Part shown: positions 11,377-20,957 of the stretch, piece after piece | How positions within the stretch are numbered: position 1 is the stretch's first letter | How the letters are laid out: every line of letters begins with the position of its first letter | Origin: Liolophura sinensis | Lineage: Eukaryota; Mollusca; Polyplacophora; Chitonida; Chitonidae | Length of the DNA: 64,000 nucleotides | Assembly: GCF_032854445.1 (NCBI RefSeq) | Contig: NC_088301.1 | Location: 2,730,001 to 2,794,000, forward strand | Direction: 5' to 3' | The notes under the pieces: model-generated | The model's input: only the letters and a program-made list of their open reading frames with translations | The model's database searches: none | What the model was told of the DNA's origin: nothing | Made by a program: the position numbers and the translations under genes

Positions 11377-12210
11377 CCCCTTACACAACGTCCGGCCGTG
11401 AATTACTACAGTTGCCAGTGTCTTCACTGGACTCAGGAATAAACCCAGCTTTTTGCCAGTCCAATAAAACAGTCTTTTTGGCAGTTGTTGCCATGACGAG
11501 ATGACATCGGCCGTCACTAATATTTCAAGGTACCAGGCTAAACTTGAACGTAATTGACACTAATTCTGAACAGCGCCACCTACATCCAGAGATAAGTTAA
11601 CCATATGTCGACCACGTTATGCGATAAGTGGAAGTCGAAATTGGATTATGATAGGTACCTGTCATGTATTATTAATAATCAGTCCTGTAAGTCTGGATGT
11701 GTGGACACTGACTCACCGCACTAAGGGCTGAAGACAGGGACATAAGTGCTACATGCTGGCGTCTAGGTAGGTCATCACAGACTTTCCTATCTTTCCAGAT
11801 TAGTTTGCAGAGGACAAATCTGTTGTTGTTTTTTTTTCGAAACTCAGCGTATCCTGCCTCAGCATACTGTATCGTCAAAATTTATACCACTACATATAGC
11901 ATAGCAATTTGGTCAACCTCCATTTTCAAATCACATGATTTTTGTTGTTGAAGCAGTTGGTCTGAGTCGGCTGTACATGAAAATGAATCTCGCGGAACGG
12001 AATCTTTGATTGACTGATTCATGTATTCAATAGTGATTCACGCTGTGCTCAAAAATCTTTACAATTTTTTTTGTGAACCACCGGCCGACCAAGTATACCT
12101 GACAAACCTAGCTCTCAGAGCGGTTCGCCATGCTCCCATCCACATTAAGAGCACCATACCTTTATACTGACTTACCTGCATTGTGCTGTACGGGACAAAG
12201 CTGTGTGGGA

Positions 12211-12517
12211 CAAAATCAGTTTTGTCGTGATTAATTCTCAGTTCTTATCACCTCATATGCGGAAACAATAAAGACCGTAACGTCGCAATAAAAGCAAATG
12301 TAACCGAGACAACACTTGGGCAGCATCCGAATTTTCGAATTACATGATTTCGTTGCTAGGTGAACTCGGCTGCTCTTCCCAAAATAAGATCACTTCTTTC
12401 TTCAAAATAGTTGTTTATTGTTCCATCAATCCATTCTTAGAACAAAAATTAAAAGTTAAGAGTTTCATTTGTAAACGGCTCCGTTAATAATGTAGATGTT
12501 CTTGGTTTCTGCAATGC
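12211..12517 (+). repeat. Dispersed direct repeat, left copy
   Basis: This aligns with 16513-16812 over about 300 bp at roughly 80-85 percent by eye. It includes GGAAACAATAAAGACCGTAA, CAGCATCCGAATTTTCGA and AAAATAAGATCACTTCTTTC. The two copies flank the block that contains SINE-B and the transposon. The family is unknown. Confidence 0.85.
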
Positions 12518-13164
12518 AAACGGTCCATGAGTTTATCATTTTCCGGATGTGCCGAGATAGGATTACGGAAGACGTACCTGCCGATGTACCAGGCTACATT
12601 TGAGTTCATTCCGACGTTCTGGCGTTTAGTTGTCCCGAATATCTAGGTCATATGACGTCAAACTTACCGTAGGATTAAAGGAATCGTACAGTTTTGATAT
12701 GTTGAGGACCGAACACACGAAAGATAGAGCTCGAGGCCAGTGAATGGAAGAGTACAGATCTGTATTTTTGAATACTAAGCTGTGAAGAACGAAACATATC
12801 TTAAATCCTCTGACAAATCTTACTCTGAAATGTTAAATTCAAATTAATGTTTAATGATACACAGAATCATCTAATGAGAGCTTGTGTAAAAGAAGAAACT
12901 GAACAATCAATCCCAAGGTTTAGTCTAATATACACACTACATATCGATTCTCTGACTTTTTTTAAAAAAGTATGTCTGTAGCCCAACATATATTGACAGC
13001 CGAGTTTATCACCTTGGCCCATAATAAAATGTCACACCCAGTGGCCATTCTGTGTACACATTTTATTATATATTATAATTCAATGTCCAAACTATAAATG
13101 CAAAGCTGAGGGTGAATTGTTGAATTCAGCAAAGCAGTAAACAAATAGAATTTACTGCCACTTT
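12518..13164. other. No recognised feature
   Basis: AT-rich noncoding sequence. I found no ORF of note, no RNA gene and no clear repeat. Confidence 0.55.
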
Positions 13165-13551
13165 AGCTGACATGTTGACCGGCCGCGATAGCACAGTTGG
13201 TAGAGCATCCGGTTCTGGAGCGGTAGATCCAGGGTTAACCCTGGGTCGAGTCACACCTAAGAACTTGAAATAGGAAGTTGTAACTTCCTCGCTTGACGTT
13301 CAGCATGAAGTGGATAGTGCATCGACTGGTTGACCCGTATCAGTATGATGGCTCGGACGGGGTGCCTTACTTGCCTTCAGTGACGCGTCTCAATGAGGCA
13401 GTACTAGATCACAGAGGGGTGGAAATCCGTCCTGCAACATGGAGGCACATTACATGCACTCTAAGGATTCCTTCGTCGTCATATGGCTGAAAAATTGCTA
13501 AATACGACGTTAAACCCCAAGCACTCAAGCACTCACTCAAGCTGACATGTT
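13165..13551 (+). mobile_element. SINE-B, full length with TSD
   Basis: Perfect 12-bp duplicates AGCTGACATGTT (13165-13176 and 13540-13551) bound a body of about 363 bp. The head is tRNA-like, with GATAGCACAGTTGGTAGAGC (A-box region, from about 13186) and GGGTCGAGTCAC (B-box-like, about 13242). The 3' end is TACGACGTTAAACCCCAAGC followed by ACTC-type simple repeats rather than poly(A). The 65-codon frame at 13293-13490 lies wholly inside the SINE and is not a gene. This is the reference copy for the family in this window. Confidence 0.95.
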
Positions 13552-13591
13552 TCCACACAATAACAGGCTTCTATCTTCATGAAATGTTATT

Positions 13592-13616
13592 GGGGAGGGT
13601 GGGGCAGGATGGGACA
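13592..13616 (+). repeat. Transposon left terminal inverted repeat
   Basis: This 25-bp terminal sequence pairs with 16416-16440 on the other strand, with three mismatches. It contains the motif GGGGCAGGATGGGACA. A second direct copy of the motif follows at 13618-13633 as GGGGCAACATGGGACA. Confidence 0.88.
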
Positions 13617-13794
13617 TGGGGCAACATGGGACAAGCTTCTGTGTTTCAGGCAAAGCAACAGGTGGCGCTGTACGCTGTGCTGCTGAAAAGCACGCGTGAG
13701 CAGACATCTTGACGTCCACTGGTGACAACATTCTCTTGAAGTTTCAAAGAAAATACACATCAGTTTGACTTTCTGGACAGGCGAAATTTCACAG

Positions 13795-14174
13795 GTAAGA
13801 AGTTTGACTATCTCTGACACCGGATGATGAGGGATTCGAAGTCGATTGCATGTGATTGTGATAGCTGATATATCAACCTTACTGCATGTTGCGTGTGAGG
13901 CGGAATGTTGTTCCCAGTCTCGCCGTGGTACAAAGTGAAATACGTGTGTGTTGGGGGGCAGCATGGGACATCCTCCATGGGGCAGGATGGGTCGCTGTCC
14001 CATCCTGCCCCATCATGTAATAACATGGCCACAAATAACAACATGACCATAACTATCCAAGCTAATTAAATTTTAAGTTAAGAGTGTCTCTTGGGATCTG
14101 AACCCATGTAATTATGTTTTCTGAATATAAAGCCGATGCTGCCAATTTATTCTTGTTTATTGTTACTTTTTCAG
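13795..14174 (+). other. Predicted 5' leader intron of the transposase gene
   Basis: A strong donor CAG|GTAAGA sits at 13792-13800. A pyrimidine-rich acceptor TTACTTTTTCAG|A ends at 14174, one base before the ATG at 14176. Removing about 380 nt would join a noncoding first exon near the left end to the coding exon. This is inferred from splice-signal strength only. Confidence 0.6.
13977..14013. promoter_or_regulatory. Left subterminal hairpin with terminal-motif copies
   Basis: A perfect 15-bp stem (13977-13991 with 13999-14013) and 7-nt loop TCGCTGT. Each arm is a copy of the terminal motif (ATGGGGCAGGATGGG). Another copy, GGGGGGCAGCATGGGACA, lies just upstream at 13953-13970. The likely role is a transposase-binding site, by position and by identity to the terminal repeats. 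Confidence 0.6.
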
Positions 14175-14175
14175 A

Positions 14176-16020
14176 ATGGTCCGAAATTACAAAAGAAAGA
14201 GTGACAGGTTTAAGTGGAGCAAAGAAAACCTAGACAGAGCCGCCGACTATGTTAAGTTTGGGAGTGTATCTGTTCGAGAAGCTGCAATAAAATACAATAT
14301 TCCCAAGTCGACGCTGCAGCGCTTTCTGAAGGGAAATGTTGAAAGCGGGAAGAGAGATGCCTTTACCACTGTTTTCAGTAAAGAGATGGAAGACGAGTTA
14401 GTAAACCATGCACTGAAACTCAAAGGGTTGATGTATGGCCTAACTGGGGATGACCTCCGCTCTCTTGCTTTTGAGTTTGCTGAAAGAAACAAAATTAAAC
14501 ATCCTTTTCCAAAAGACAAGAAAAAGGCTGGAGCGGATTGGCTGAGACACTTTATGAGTCGACACCCAGAGTTGTCTTTTCATACCCCAGAAAAAACAAG
14601 CCTCAGTCGTATCACTGGATTTAATAAAGTTCAGACAATGAAGTTTTATGAACTAGTCAGAAAGGCCATGGAGGAACATCACTTTGAACCACAGCGTATC
14701 TACAATGTGGACGAAACTGGAATGAGCACCGTCCCAAACCGCACATCAAAGGTTATTGCCAAGAAGGGTGTCAAACAGGTGGGACAAATCACTTCTGCGG
14801 AGAAAGGTCAAACAACAACCCTCGTATGCGCAATGAATGCCGCTGGATCGTTCATTCCTCCAGTATTTATCTTTGCGCGCAAGAACATGAATGCACAACT
14901 AATGCGGAATGCTCCGGTTGGTGCAATAGGGCTCTGCTCTGACAGTGGGTGGATGAATACTGACTTATTCCCTAAGTGGCTGGATCATTTTATTGATCAC
15001 ACGAAAAGCTCTACCGAAGACAAAGTGTTGCTCATTTTGGACAACCACGTGAGCCACTGCTCCATCGAGGCGATTAAGAAAGCAAGAGAGAACGGGGTTG
15101 TCATGATAACAATCCCGCCACACACTAGCCATAAAACACAACCGCTGGACAGGACGTTTTACGGTCCCTTGAAAACTGCTTATGAACAAGAATGTCACAA
15201 GTTTATGGTCAATCATCCAGGCAAACGTATCACACAATATGATATTGCTGAACTCGTGGGACAAGCGTACCCTCGTTGTGCCTCAGTTGAGAAGGGGATC
15301 AAGGGATTTCAGTGCACTGGTATCTACCCTTTCAACCCAGATATATTTGATGAAACTGATTATGCCCCAGCTGAGCTCACAGAACGGAACGTGGAAAACT
15401 GTGAGGGACTTCACGAAACAGTTGACAGCGGAAACACGACGCTTGCCACTGGCCACGATACCTTGACTCCAGCCCATAACTTCGAACCTGTGCCTGGGAC
15501 CTCCAAGGCTGATGAGGATAATGATCCACCAATCCAAGCGCCTTTCCCAGAAGCTTCATCTTCGGATGAAGGCACATCTTCAGGATCCAGTACAACTGTA
15601 TCCATAGAAGATATTTCACCAATTCCTCGAGTGGAAAGAAGCAATAACGCACGTAAACGTGCGGCAGGAAAAGCAGAGGAACTGACGAGCAGTCCGTACA
15701 AAGCGAGGCTTCTTCAACAGTTGGAGAACAAAAAGTCAAAAGGCCGTAAAGGAAATCAAAAGACAGCTAACCAGGGTGGGAAAAAGAAAACAGGAGGGAA
15801 AAATCAGTCAAAAAGCGACATGAGTGGGGGAAAATCTGCACAGAACACTACTTCCGAATATGAGTGCATATTTTGTTCAGAACAGTACGTAGAGCCAATC
15901 ACGGAAGACTGGATTCAATGTTCCTCTTGTAAGGAATGGTGTCACGAACGTTGTGCTGATTTAGAGAGCGGTAAAGATGATTTTATTTGTGATTTGTGTT
16001 CTGATCATGATCAAGATTAG
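14176..16020 (+). CDS. Tigger/Jerky-type DDD transposase with C-terminal PHD finger
   Basis: A 614-residue transposase expected to bind the element ends and catalyse cut-and-paste transposition in the nucleus. Residues about 7-55 form a psq-type helix-turn-helix (SVREAAIKYNIPKSTLQRFL). Residues about 65-140 resemble the CENP-B/Tc5 DNA-binding domain (WLRHFMSRHPELS). Residues about 172-345 are the DDE_1 core, with candidate catalytic D179 (YNVDETG), D289 (LILDNH) and D325 (QPLDRTFYGPLK), giving a DD35D spacing. Residues about 410-560 are a low-complexity, Lys/Ser-rich linker with likely nuclear localisation stretches. Residues 562-610 form a C4HC3 PHD finger (C564, C567, C582, C585, H590, C593, C605, C608). 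The start is supported by a 3' splice acceptor immediately upstream and by the psq domain beginning at once. There is no frameshift or internal stop. It could be a domesticated gene, but the flanking inverted repeats favour a transposon. No gene symbol is assigned. Confidence 0.93.
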   Translation: MVRNYKRKSDRFKWSKENLDRAADYVKFGSVSVREAAIKYNIPKSTLQRFLKGNVESGKRDAFTTVFSKEMEDELVNHALKLKGLMYGLTGDDLRSLAFEFAERNKIKHPFPKDKKKAGADWLRHFMSRHPELSFHTPEKTSLSRITGFNKVQTMKFYELVRKAMEEHHFEPQRIYNVDETGMSTVPNRTSKVIAKKGVKQVGQITSAEKGQTTTLVCAMNAAGSFIPPVFIFARKNMNAQLMRNAPVGAIGLCSDSGWMNTDLFPKWLDHFIDHTKSSTEDKVLLILDNHVSHCSIEAIKKARENGVVMITIPPHTSHKTQPLDRTFYGPLKTAYEQECHKFMVNHPGKRITQYDIAELVGQAYPRCASVEKGIKGFQCTGIYPFNPDIFDETDYAPAELTERNVENCEGLHETVDSGNTTLATGHDTLTPAHNFEPVPGTSKADEDNDPPIQAPFPEASSSDEGTSSGSSTTVSIEDISPIPRVERSNNARKRAAGKAEELTSSPYKARLLQQLENKKSKGRKGNQKTANQGGKKKTGGKNQSKSDMSGGKSAQNTTSEYECIFCSEQYVEPITEDWIQCSSCKEWCHERCADLESGKDDFICDLCSDHDQD

Positions 16021-16221
16021 CAATTACTTGACTTACAAGTTGCTGGAATAGTTGGACTTGTACACGAACGATGTTCAGGTCTAAAAAGAAAGTCCTTGAA
16101 CTGTTGTCTGATCTTTATGGACAAGGAATATTTTTGGAAATTATGTAATTCTCCCGTACCCCTACAGTTTTGTCATATTTAGTGTCTCAGGTGTCAGGAA
16201 AATTACAATGTCCATTGCTTG

Positions 16222-16256
16222 CCCATCGTGCCCCCAAATATGTGGGGCACGATGGG
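16222..16256. promoter_or_regulatory. Right subterminal hairpin with terminal-motif copies
   Basis: A perfect 13-bp stem, CCCATCGTGCCCC (16222-16234) with GGGGCACGATGGG (16244-16256), and a 9-nt loop. The motif matches the terminal repeats and mirrors the left subterminal hairpin. It lies in the 3' untranslated region about 200 nt after the stop. Confidence 0.6.
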
Positions 16257-16390
16257 ACACGCATAATTGTTTAAGAATGACTGTTGTTCCAAAGAAACCC
16301 TGCCAATGAGTCATGATTGTGTTTGATAGCGTAGTCGTACGAAATCTGTACAAATCCATAAGCACTGGTGTGTACCTACTTTTGTGTTGA

Positions 16391-16396
16391 AATAAA
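16391..16396 (+). terminator. Polyadenylation signal of the transposase gene
   Basis: A canonical AATAAA lies 370 nt after the stop codon and about 45 nt inside the right end of the element. An A-rich run at 16406-16413 follows closely. Confidence 0.65.
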
Positions 16397-16415
16397 CAGC
16401 TTTTCAAAAAAAATG

Positions 16416-16440
16416 TGGCCCATCTTGCCCCACCTTCCCC
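16416..16440 (-). repeat. Transposon right terminal inverted repeat
   Basis: The reverse complement reads GGGGAAGGTGGGGCAAGATG and so on, and pairs with 13592-13616. The following bases TTAT duplicate the left flank. Confidence 0.88.
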
Positions 16441-16512
16441 TTATACACGGTGAATTTTGCTGCTTGGACGACTTTTAATGACATCATGAACTTCTGCGCA
16501 GAGCTATTGCTA

Positions 16513-16812
16513 TTAAAATCAGCTTTCTCGTGAATAGTTCTCAGTCCTGACGTCATATGGGGAAACAATAAAGACTGTAACGTTGCAATAAAAACAAATG
16601 TAACCGAAACAACATTTTGACAGCATCCGAATTTTCGAGTTACATGATTTCGGTGTTTGGGTGAACTCGGCTGCTCTTTCCAAAATAAGATCACTTCTTT
16701 CTTCAAAATAGTTGCTTATTGTTGCATATATCAATTCTTAGAATAAAAATTAAAGTTAGGAATTTTATTTGCAAATCGATCTGTTGATACTGTAGATGTT
16801 TCTACAATGCTT
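16513..16812 (+). repeat. Dispersed direct repeat, right copy
   Basis: The partner of 12211-12517 in the same orientation, including GGAAACAATAAAGACTGTAA and AAAATAAGATCACTTCTTTC. It begins about 70 bp after the transposon end. The two copies bracket roughly 4 kb holding SINE-B and the transposon. No ORF is shared between the copies. Confidence 0.85.
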
Positions 16813-16939
16813 CTCCGTAGAAAGAATTAACATCACTGCATTTTCTAACCTACATATGAGTCTAATAAGCCATGGTGCTATTGGACGTGCAGTTTGCTAC
16901 TTTTGAAGCATTTACACGAACAGCTAAAATTAAACTCTA

Positions 16940-17095
16940 ACTGTGGTAAACTGACAAATAAGGTCGCGTATTTCACCGGTTACGCGCATTTGCTAATTAT
17001 ATAACTGCCGTCGCTGCTCTGGTTTTACTCTCTGTGCTTCGTGTAAGTGTTTGCAGTGCACTGTACAGCTCTATGTTGTACGTCTTTAACTATAT
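16940..17095 (+). repeat. Third, partial relative of the duplicated segment
   Basis: TATTTCACCGGTTACGCGCA, CGTCGCTGCTCTGGTTTTAC and TTGTACGTCTTTA parallel 1430-1520 (TATTTCACCGGTTATGTGTG, CGTCGCTGGTCTGGAGTTAC, ATGTACGTCTTTTA). Part of this is also seen at 25628-25685. The duplicated segment therefore has at least three related occurrences here, which suggests an unrecognised repeat family inside it. Confidence 0.55.
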
Positions 17096-17099
17096 TTTA

Positions 17100-17945
17100 A
17101 TATATTCAAATGACAATAAGGTCATAAATATCCATTTTAATCCTTCGCCGACCCAAGTCATCTTTGCAAACTTAACCATAAGCTTATATCATAAGATTGC
17201 TTTACTAAACATTGTTTTAACAATTTTCAAAACGCCAGATAAAAAACACAATTTTTTCCGTCTAGGAAAGGAGAATCATAACTTCTCTGAGTGAGATTTA
17301 ATTGGACAGTACTTAAAGTTGGCGAAATAAGACGGTCATTTATTCAAGATCAATTTTACTATTTGTCAATGGTAGTGGGTTTAACGATGGTTAAGAGACA
17401 CAATTCTGTCTCCAACTTTCTGGTGCAAGGGAAAAAATCTATAATACTTGTTACAACAGTAGTCAGGTCGAGTGTTAACACCTCTCGGGAATTTTACAAC
17501 AGAATAGTAAAGTCAACATCCACATTGCAGTTCATACGTGGCCTGTTGATAAGTATGTTTTCTTGAGTTTTTCAACTAAGCACACACGGTGAAGTATATG
17601 TGATTATGAAGAGTGTAACAAAATGCTTTTCAAACATCATATACATGTAAGTAATATGTTGTCATTTTACAAAACAAAAATTATATTCACTTTTACGTGA
17701 TTACCTTGTATAATTTTCGCCCATAAACAAGAACGCATGTAAGTAATTGGAATTATTAAGACTAACTTGTGAGATGCTCTGCAATAATCAAACAAAAAAG
17801 AATAACGCATTCAGTATTGTTTTAGCACTAGAAGATAAAATATCTTCACCTTGTCGCTGCTAGAATCGGAGTCTAAAGACTTTGGAAAACATACCCCCGA
17901 CAAGTCACCTTATATATTCACTAATTTCGTTACTAAATCCTGGCC
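17100..17945. other. No recognised feature
   Basis: AT-rich sequence. Two adjacent frames of 86 and 91 codons (17034-17294 and 17291-17566) have no recognisable domain and biased AT composition. I do not support them as genes. Confidence 0.5.
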
Positions 17946-17949
17946 CTCA

Positions 17950-18415
17950 TACAGACGGCGGATAACCACCGGTGGCCGGCGGTAGAGTCCAACGGATCCG
18001 GCGACTCGAGTGTTCTCATACGCCCTGCGTATGACCTCCGGAGTCAAGCGTTCTCATACACCCGGCGGTAGAGTCCAACGGAACCGGCGACTCGAGTGTT
18101 CTCATACACCCTGCATATGATCGCCAGTGGCCAGTGGTAGAGTCAAGCGTTCTCATACACCCGGCGGGTGACCGCCGGTGGCCGGCGGTAGAGTCCATCG
18201 GAACCGGCGACTCGGGTGTTCTCATACACCCTGCGTATGACCGCTGGTGGCCAGTGGTAGAGTCAAGCGTTCTCATACACCCGGCGGGTGACCGCCGGTG
18301 GCCGGCAGTAGAGTCAAGTGTTCTTATACACCCTCCGTATGAGCGCCGGCGGCAGGCGGTTGAGTTCGCCGGTGGCCATATTTTCACTGGTGGGTGACCG
18401 CCGGCTCTCTGTGCT
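17950..18415. repeat. GC-rich 120-bp minisatellite
   Basis: The composite unit of about 120 bp is built of two related halves containing GGCCGGCGGTAGAGTC and TGTTCTCATACACCC. Units at about 18162 and 18282 are almost identical. The GC-rich composition contrasts with the flanks. It generates open frames on both strands (152 codons minus, 87 plus) whose peptides are simple repeats, so they are not called as genes. Confidence 0.9.
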
Positions 18416-18419
18416 ACTG

Positions 18420-19530
18420 TTTTGTAATGACGGTATATAAAATCAGCCCAGGTTCCCAATCTGGTTCTGAACATTAGACAGATCCTGTCGTTTTAAATGG
18501 GTGTATAATGCCACCAAGTTAGAGGAGAAATGAATTTGAATTCATTATATAGACATGTTAAACTTCTGGACGTATACATGTACAGTACTAATGAACTCTA
18601 CTCACATGTATGTCAAAACACGTACTCGTGTGCGTGTTTGTGTCCACCTATAGTCTTCTTCTTTTAACCAATCGCCTGTATTCTACCCATACTCGCTACC
18701 AAAATTGCTTTTCTTCAGTGACACGTAACACCACAAACCCTACACATTAAAAGTTTGATTTCATACCATTTTCAATAAAATGCAGTTAGAACACTTTTCT
18801 AATTCATAATGTTAAACTCCATAAGTTTGTAACTTGTACTCTTGGGTGAGACTGACTAATGGCAAATTTGAGTGTGAGTGTGCGTGATTTTAAAGTGAGT
18901 TGTTTTGTACGCGACAAGTTAAAAGAAACCGACTACAGGCTTTTTCTACTCTTTTAGCCCCATTCCGCGCTTCTGAGCTCATCGTGACGGATGGTGCAGT
19001 GATATACGTCAACACTTCTGCTCTTACGTCCGTAGCTGTATTTCAAAACAACTGATGCTTATGTAACTGCAAATGACGTGTAAGAAACCGTGGCAGATCG
19101 CCCAGAAAGAAAAGTCATCACTTCCAGCAAGATTAGCTGTCATTGGTAATGCTAGCAGCAGGTTAAAAATACTAATAAATTTCTATTACTAGCAGCCCCT
19201 CAACCAGTCAGGAAATTCTATTACTGCTACCAACACTAACCCAAATTCTTGTGGTTATTTTTGCATTTTTTGACTTTTTAAGCAGGTATTAGAGATAAAA
19301 ATCTTCATTCACAGGTGCCCCTTTTTGTAAATATTCCCAGTTACCGATGGTAGCTGTTGTTACGGTTTGTAAGAATAACAGAATTGCCCCTCCAGTGGCT
19401 GATTGACTCTCACTGTTACTGCTTGAAGCAGCGTCAAAATAAACCTACTATATATATTTCTTCTAATTCTTGCTAATTTTCCAGGAAAGGGCCCACACGT
19501 ATCACAACATGAAGCTCGTGCAGTTGACAC
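18420..19530. other. No recognised feature
   Basis: Noncoding AT-rich DNA without a recognisable ORF, RNA gene or repeat beyond short homopolymer runs. Confidence 0.55.
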
Positions 19531-19536
19531 TATTAG

Positions 19537-19722
19537 TCACCAGTATGACAGTATTAGTCACCAGTTGACAGTATTAGTCACCAGTATGACAGTATTAGTC
19601 ACCAGTTGACAGTATTAGTCACCAGTTGACAGTATTAGTCACCAGTATGACAGTATTAGTCACCAGTATGACAGTATTAGTCACCAGTTGACAGTATTAG
19701 TCACCAGTATGTCAGTATTACT
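19537..19722. repeat. 19/21-bp minisatellite
   Basis: Units are GACAGTATTAGTCACCAGT with or without a following AT, giving 19-bp and 21-bp variants in irregular order, about 9 copies. Near-perfect identity indicates recent expansion. Confidence 0.93.
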
Positions 19723-19825
19723 GTTATGGACTATATGTTGTTGAGAATGAAAGAATACGTTTTTACGAATGCACACTGTATCCCAACAAAAATAAGATAA
19801 GATGAGATAACACAGGGAACTGATT

Positions 19826-19889
19826 TGTGTGTGTGTGTGCGTGCGTGTGTGTACGCGTGCGTATGCGTGTGTGCGTGTGTGTGTGTGTT
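19826..19889. repeat. TG/CG-interrupted dinucleotide microsatellite
   Basis: A (TG)n run with CG, TACG and ATGCG interruptions, about 60 bp. It has alternating purine-pyrimidine character and so could adopt Z-DNA. Confidence 0.9.
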
Positions 19890-20894
19890 AATTTAGAAGG
19901 CTGTGTTCGCCAGAAGCTCTGGGAATAGTTGACTTACTTTCTAAATATATCTCATTTTGTGCTAATCACAGGAAGCCGTTTGTAAAGTTCGCAATAACTA
20001 GGCTTTTTAGAACCTCTCGGATCTCCACACAGTTCTCAGTGTGTTAAGGGAAACGCGTCGTTTGTAATCGTATACGATTAACAGAAAATAACAGGAATAA
20101 AAATGTTAGACCTGATTAAAAATGCAAATCTTTAGGTTTATGAGTGTCATATGAGTGCTTTTATAGATTAATGCGTGCTTATGCATGGACTTGAAACTAC
20201 TGGATGAAACATGTCCCAGTAACATGTTTATTGTCGATGGCTGGCAAACAGATTTCATTAATAATGATGTTCGCATCTCTACAGTACGTGTCGTGTAATA
20301 CTTCTCAAAGAAAAAAGCACCACATGAGAAAGCTACTGTATAACAATAATCCCATAATGACAATTAAAAACAACCCTCAGTGTATATAAAGATCACACCA
20401 CGCCTTAAATATAAGGCCGTCTTCTTCATCACCACGTTTTCACTGAACATAATTTCAGACTTACAGCTAATGCTGTTGTCATTTTTTTCAATCCTTAAGT
20501 CCGTTAACTGAAATGTTTTCCTGCGCGCAGTATTTACAAAATGACCGTAGCTTCGACCAATAGATATGGTAATGTGAATAAATTGAGTTTGTTGTTTATA
20601 CGTGAAAGTGAAAGCTTCATAATTCAGTTCATTATTCGCTTATGCAGTATTCTAAACTAACGGTTGCAAGTTTTTAGTCTATTATTTCTTAGTCTGTAAA
20701 TGTAGAAACCGCTTGCGTAAATTACTATTCACTTATCTCCACATACGCTATTGCGATAGATAGAAGCTCTAGGAATACATCCAGTCGGCAGCTTGCCAAG
20801 CGGCCATCAACGTAAAGTAAGTGCCTGCAGATGCTGCTTTTATAACAGGCCTTCACCAATATAGTCAGTAATGTTTTGGAGGTTTAACGTCCAG
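19890..20894. other. No recognised feature
   Basis: Single-copy-looking noncoding DNA. The overlapping 85- and 61-codon frames on opposite strands near 20106-20389 show no domain. Confidence 0.5.
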
Positions 20895-20957
20895 GACTGA
20901 CCCTGGATCCACCGCCCCCGAGGCGGACGCTCTACCACGAGACCCATCGGGGCCGGT
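20895..20957 (-). mobile_element. SINE-B head fragment
   Basis: CAGGACTGACCCTGGATCCA, GAGGCGGACGCTCTACCA and ATCGGGGCCGGTC match the tRNA-like head of SINE-B in reverse orientation (compare 59838-59894). The body and tail are missing. Confidence 0.75.

Larger units (their letters stand above)
13587..16444 (+). mobile_element. Tigger/pogo-class DNA transposon, apparently complete
   Basis: Imperfect inverted repeats at 13592-13616 and 16416-16440 match at about 22 of 25 positions (left end GGGGAGGGTGGGGCAGGATG). Both ends abut TTAT (13587-13590 and 16441-16444), which contains the TA target expected for the Tc1/mariner-pogo superfamily. The element of about 2850 bp holds one intact transposase ORF (14176-16020), a likely leader intron (13795-14174) and an AATAAA signal (16391-16396). 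Extra copies of the terminal motif lie in subterminal hairpins at 13977-14013 and 16222-16256. Nothing visible disables it. Confidence 0.88.

Noticed and set aside
13293-13490. 65-codon frame with a relative at 59576-59779 on the other strand
   Set aside because: Both are the same segment of SINE-B, so the similarity reflects the SINE and not a conserved gene.
14247-15739. Several antisense and alternate-phase frames inside the transposase
   Set aside because: Shadows of the real coding frame, which alone shows domain motifs.
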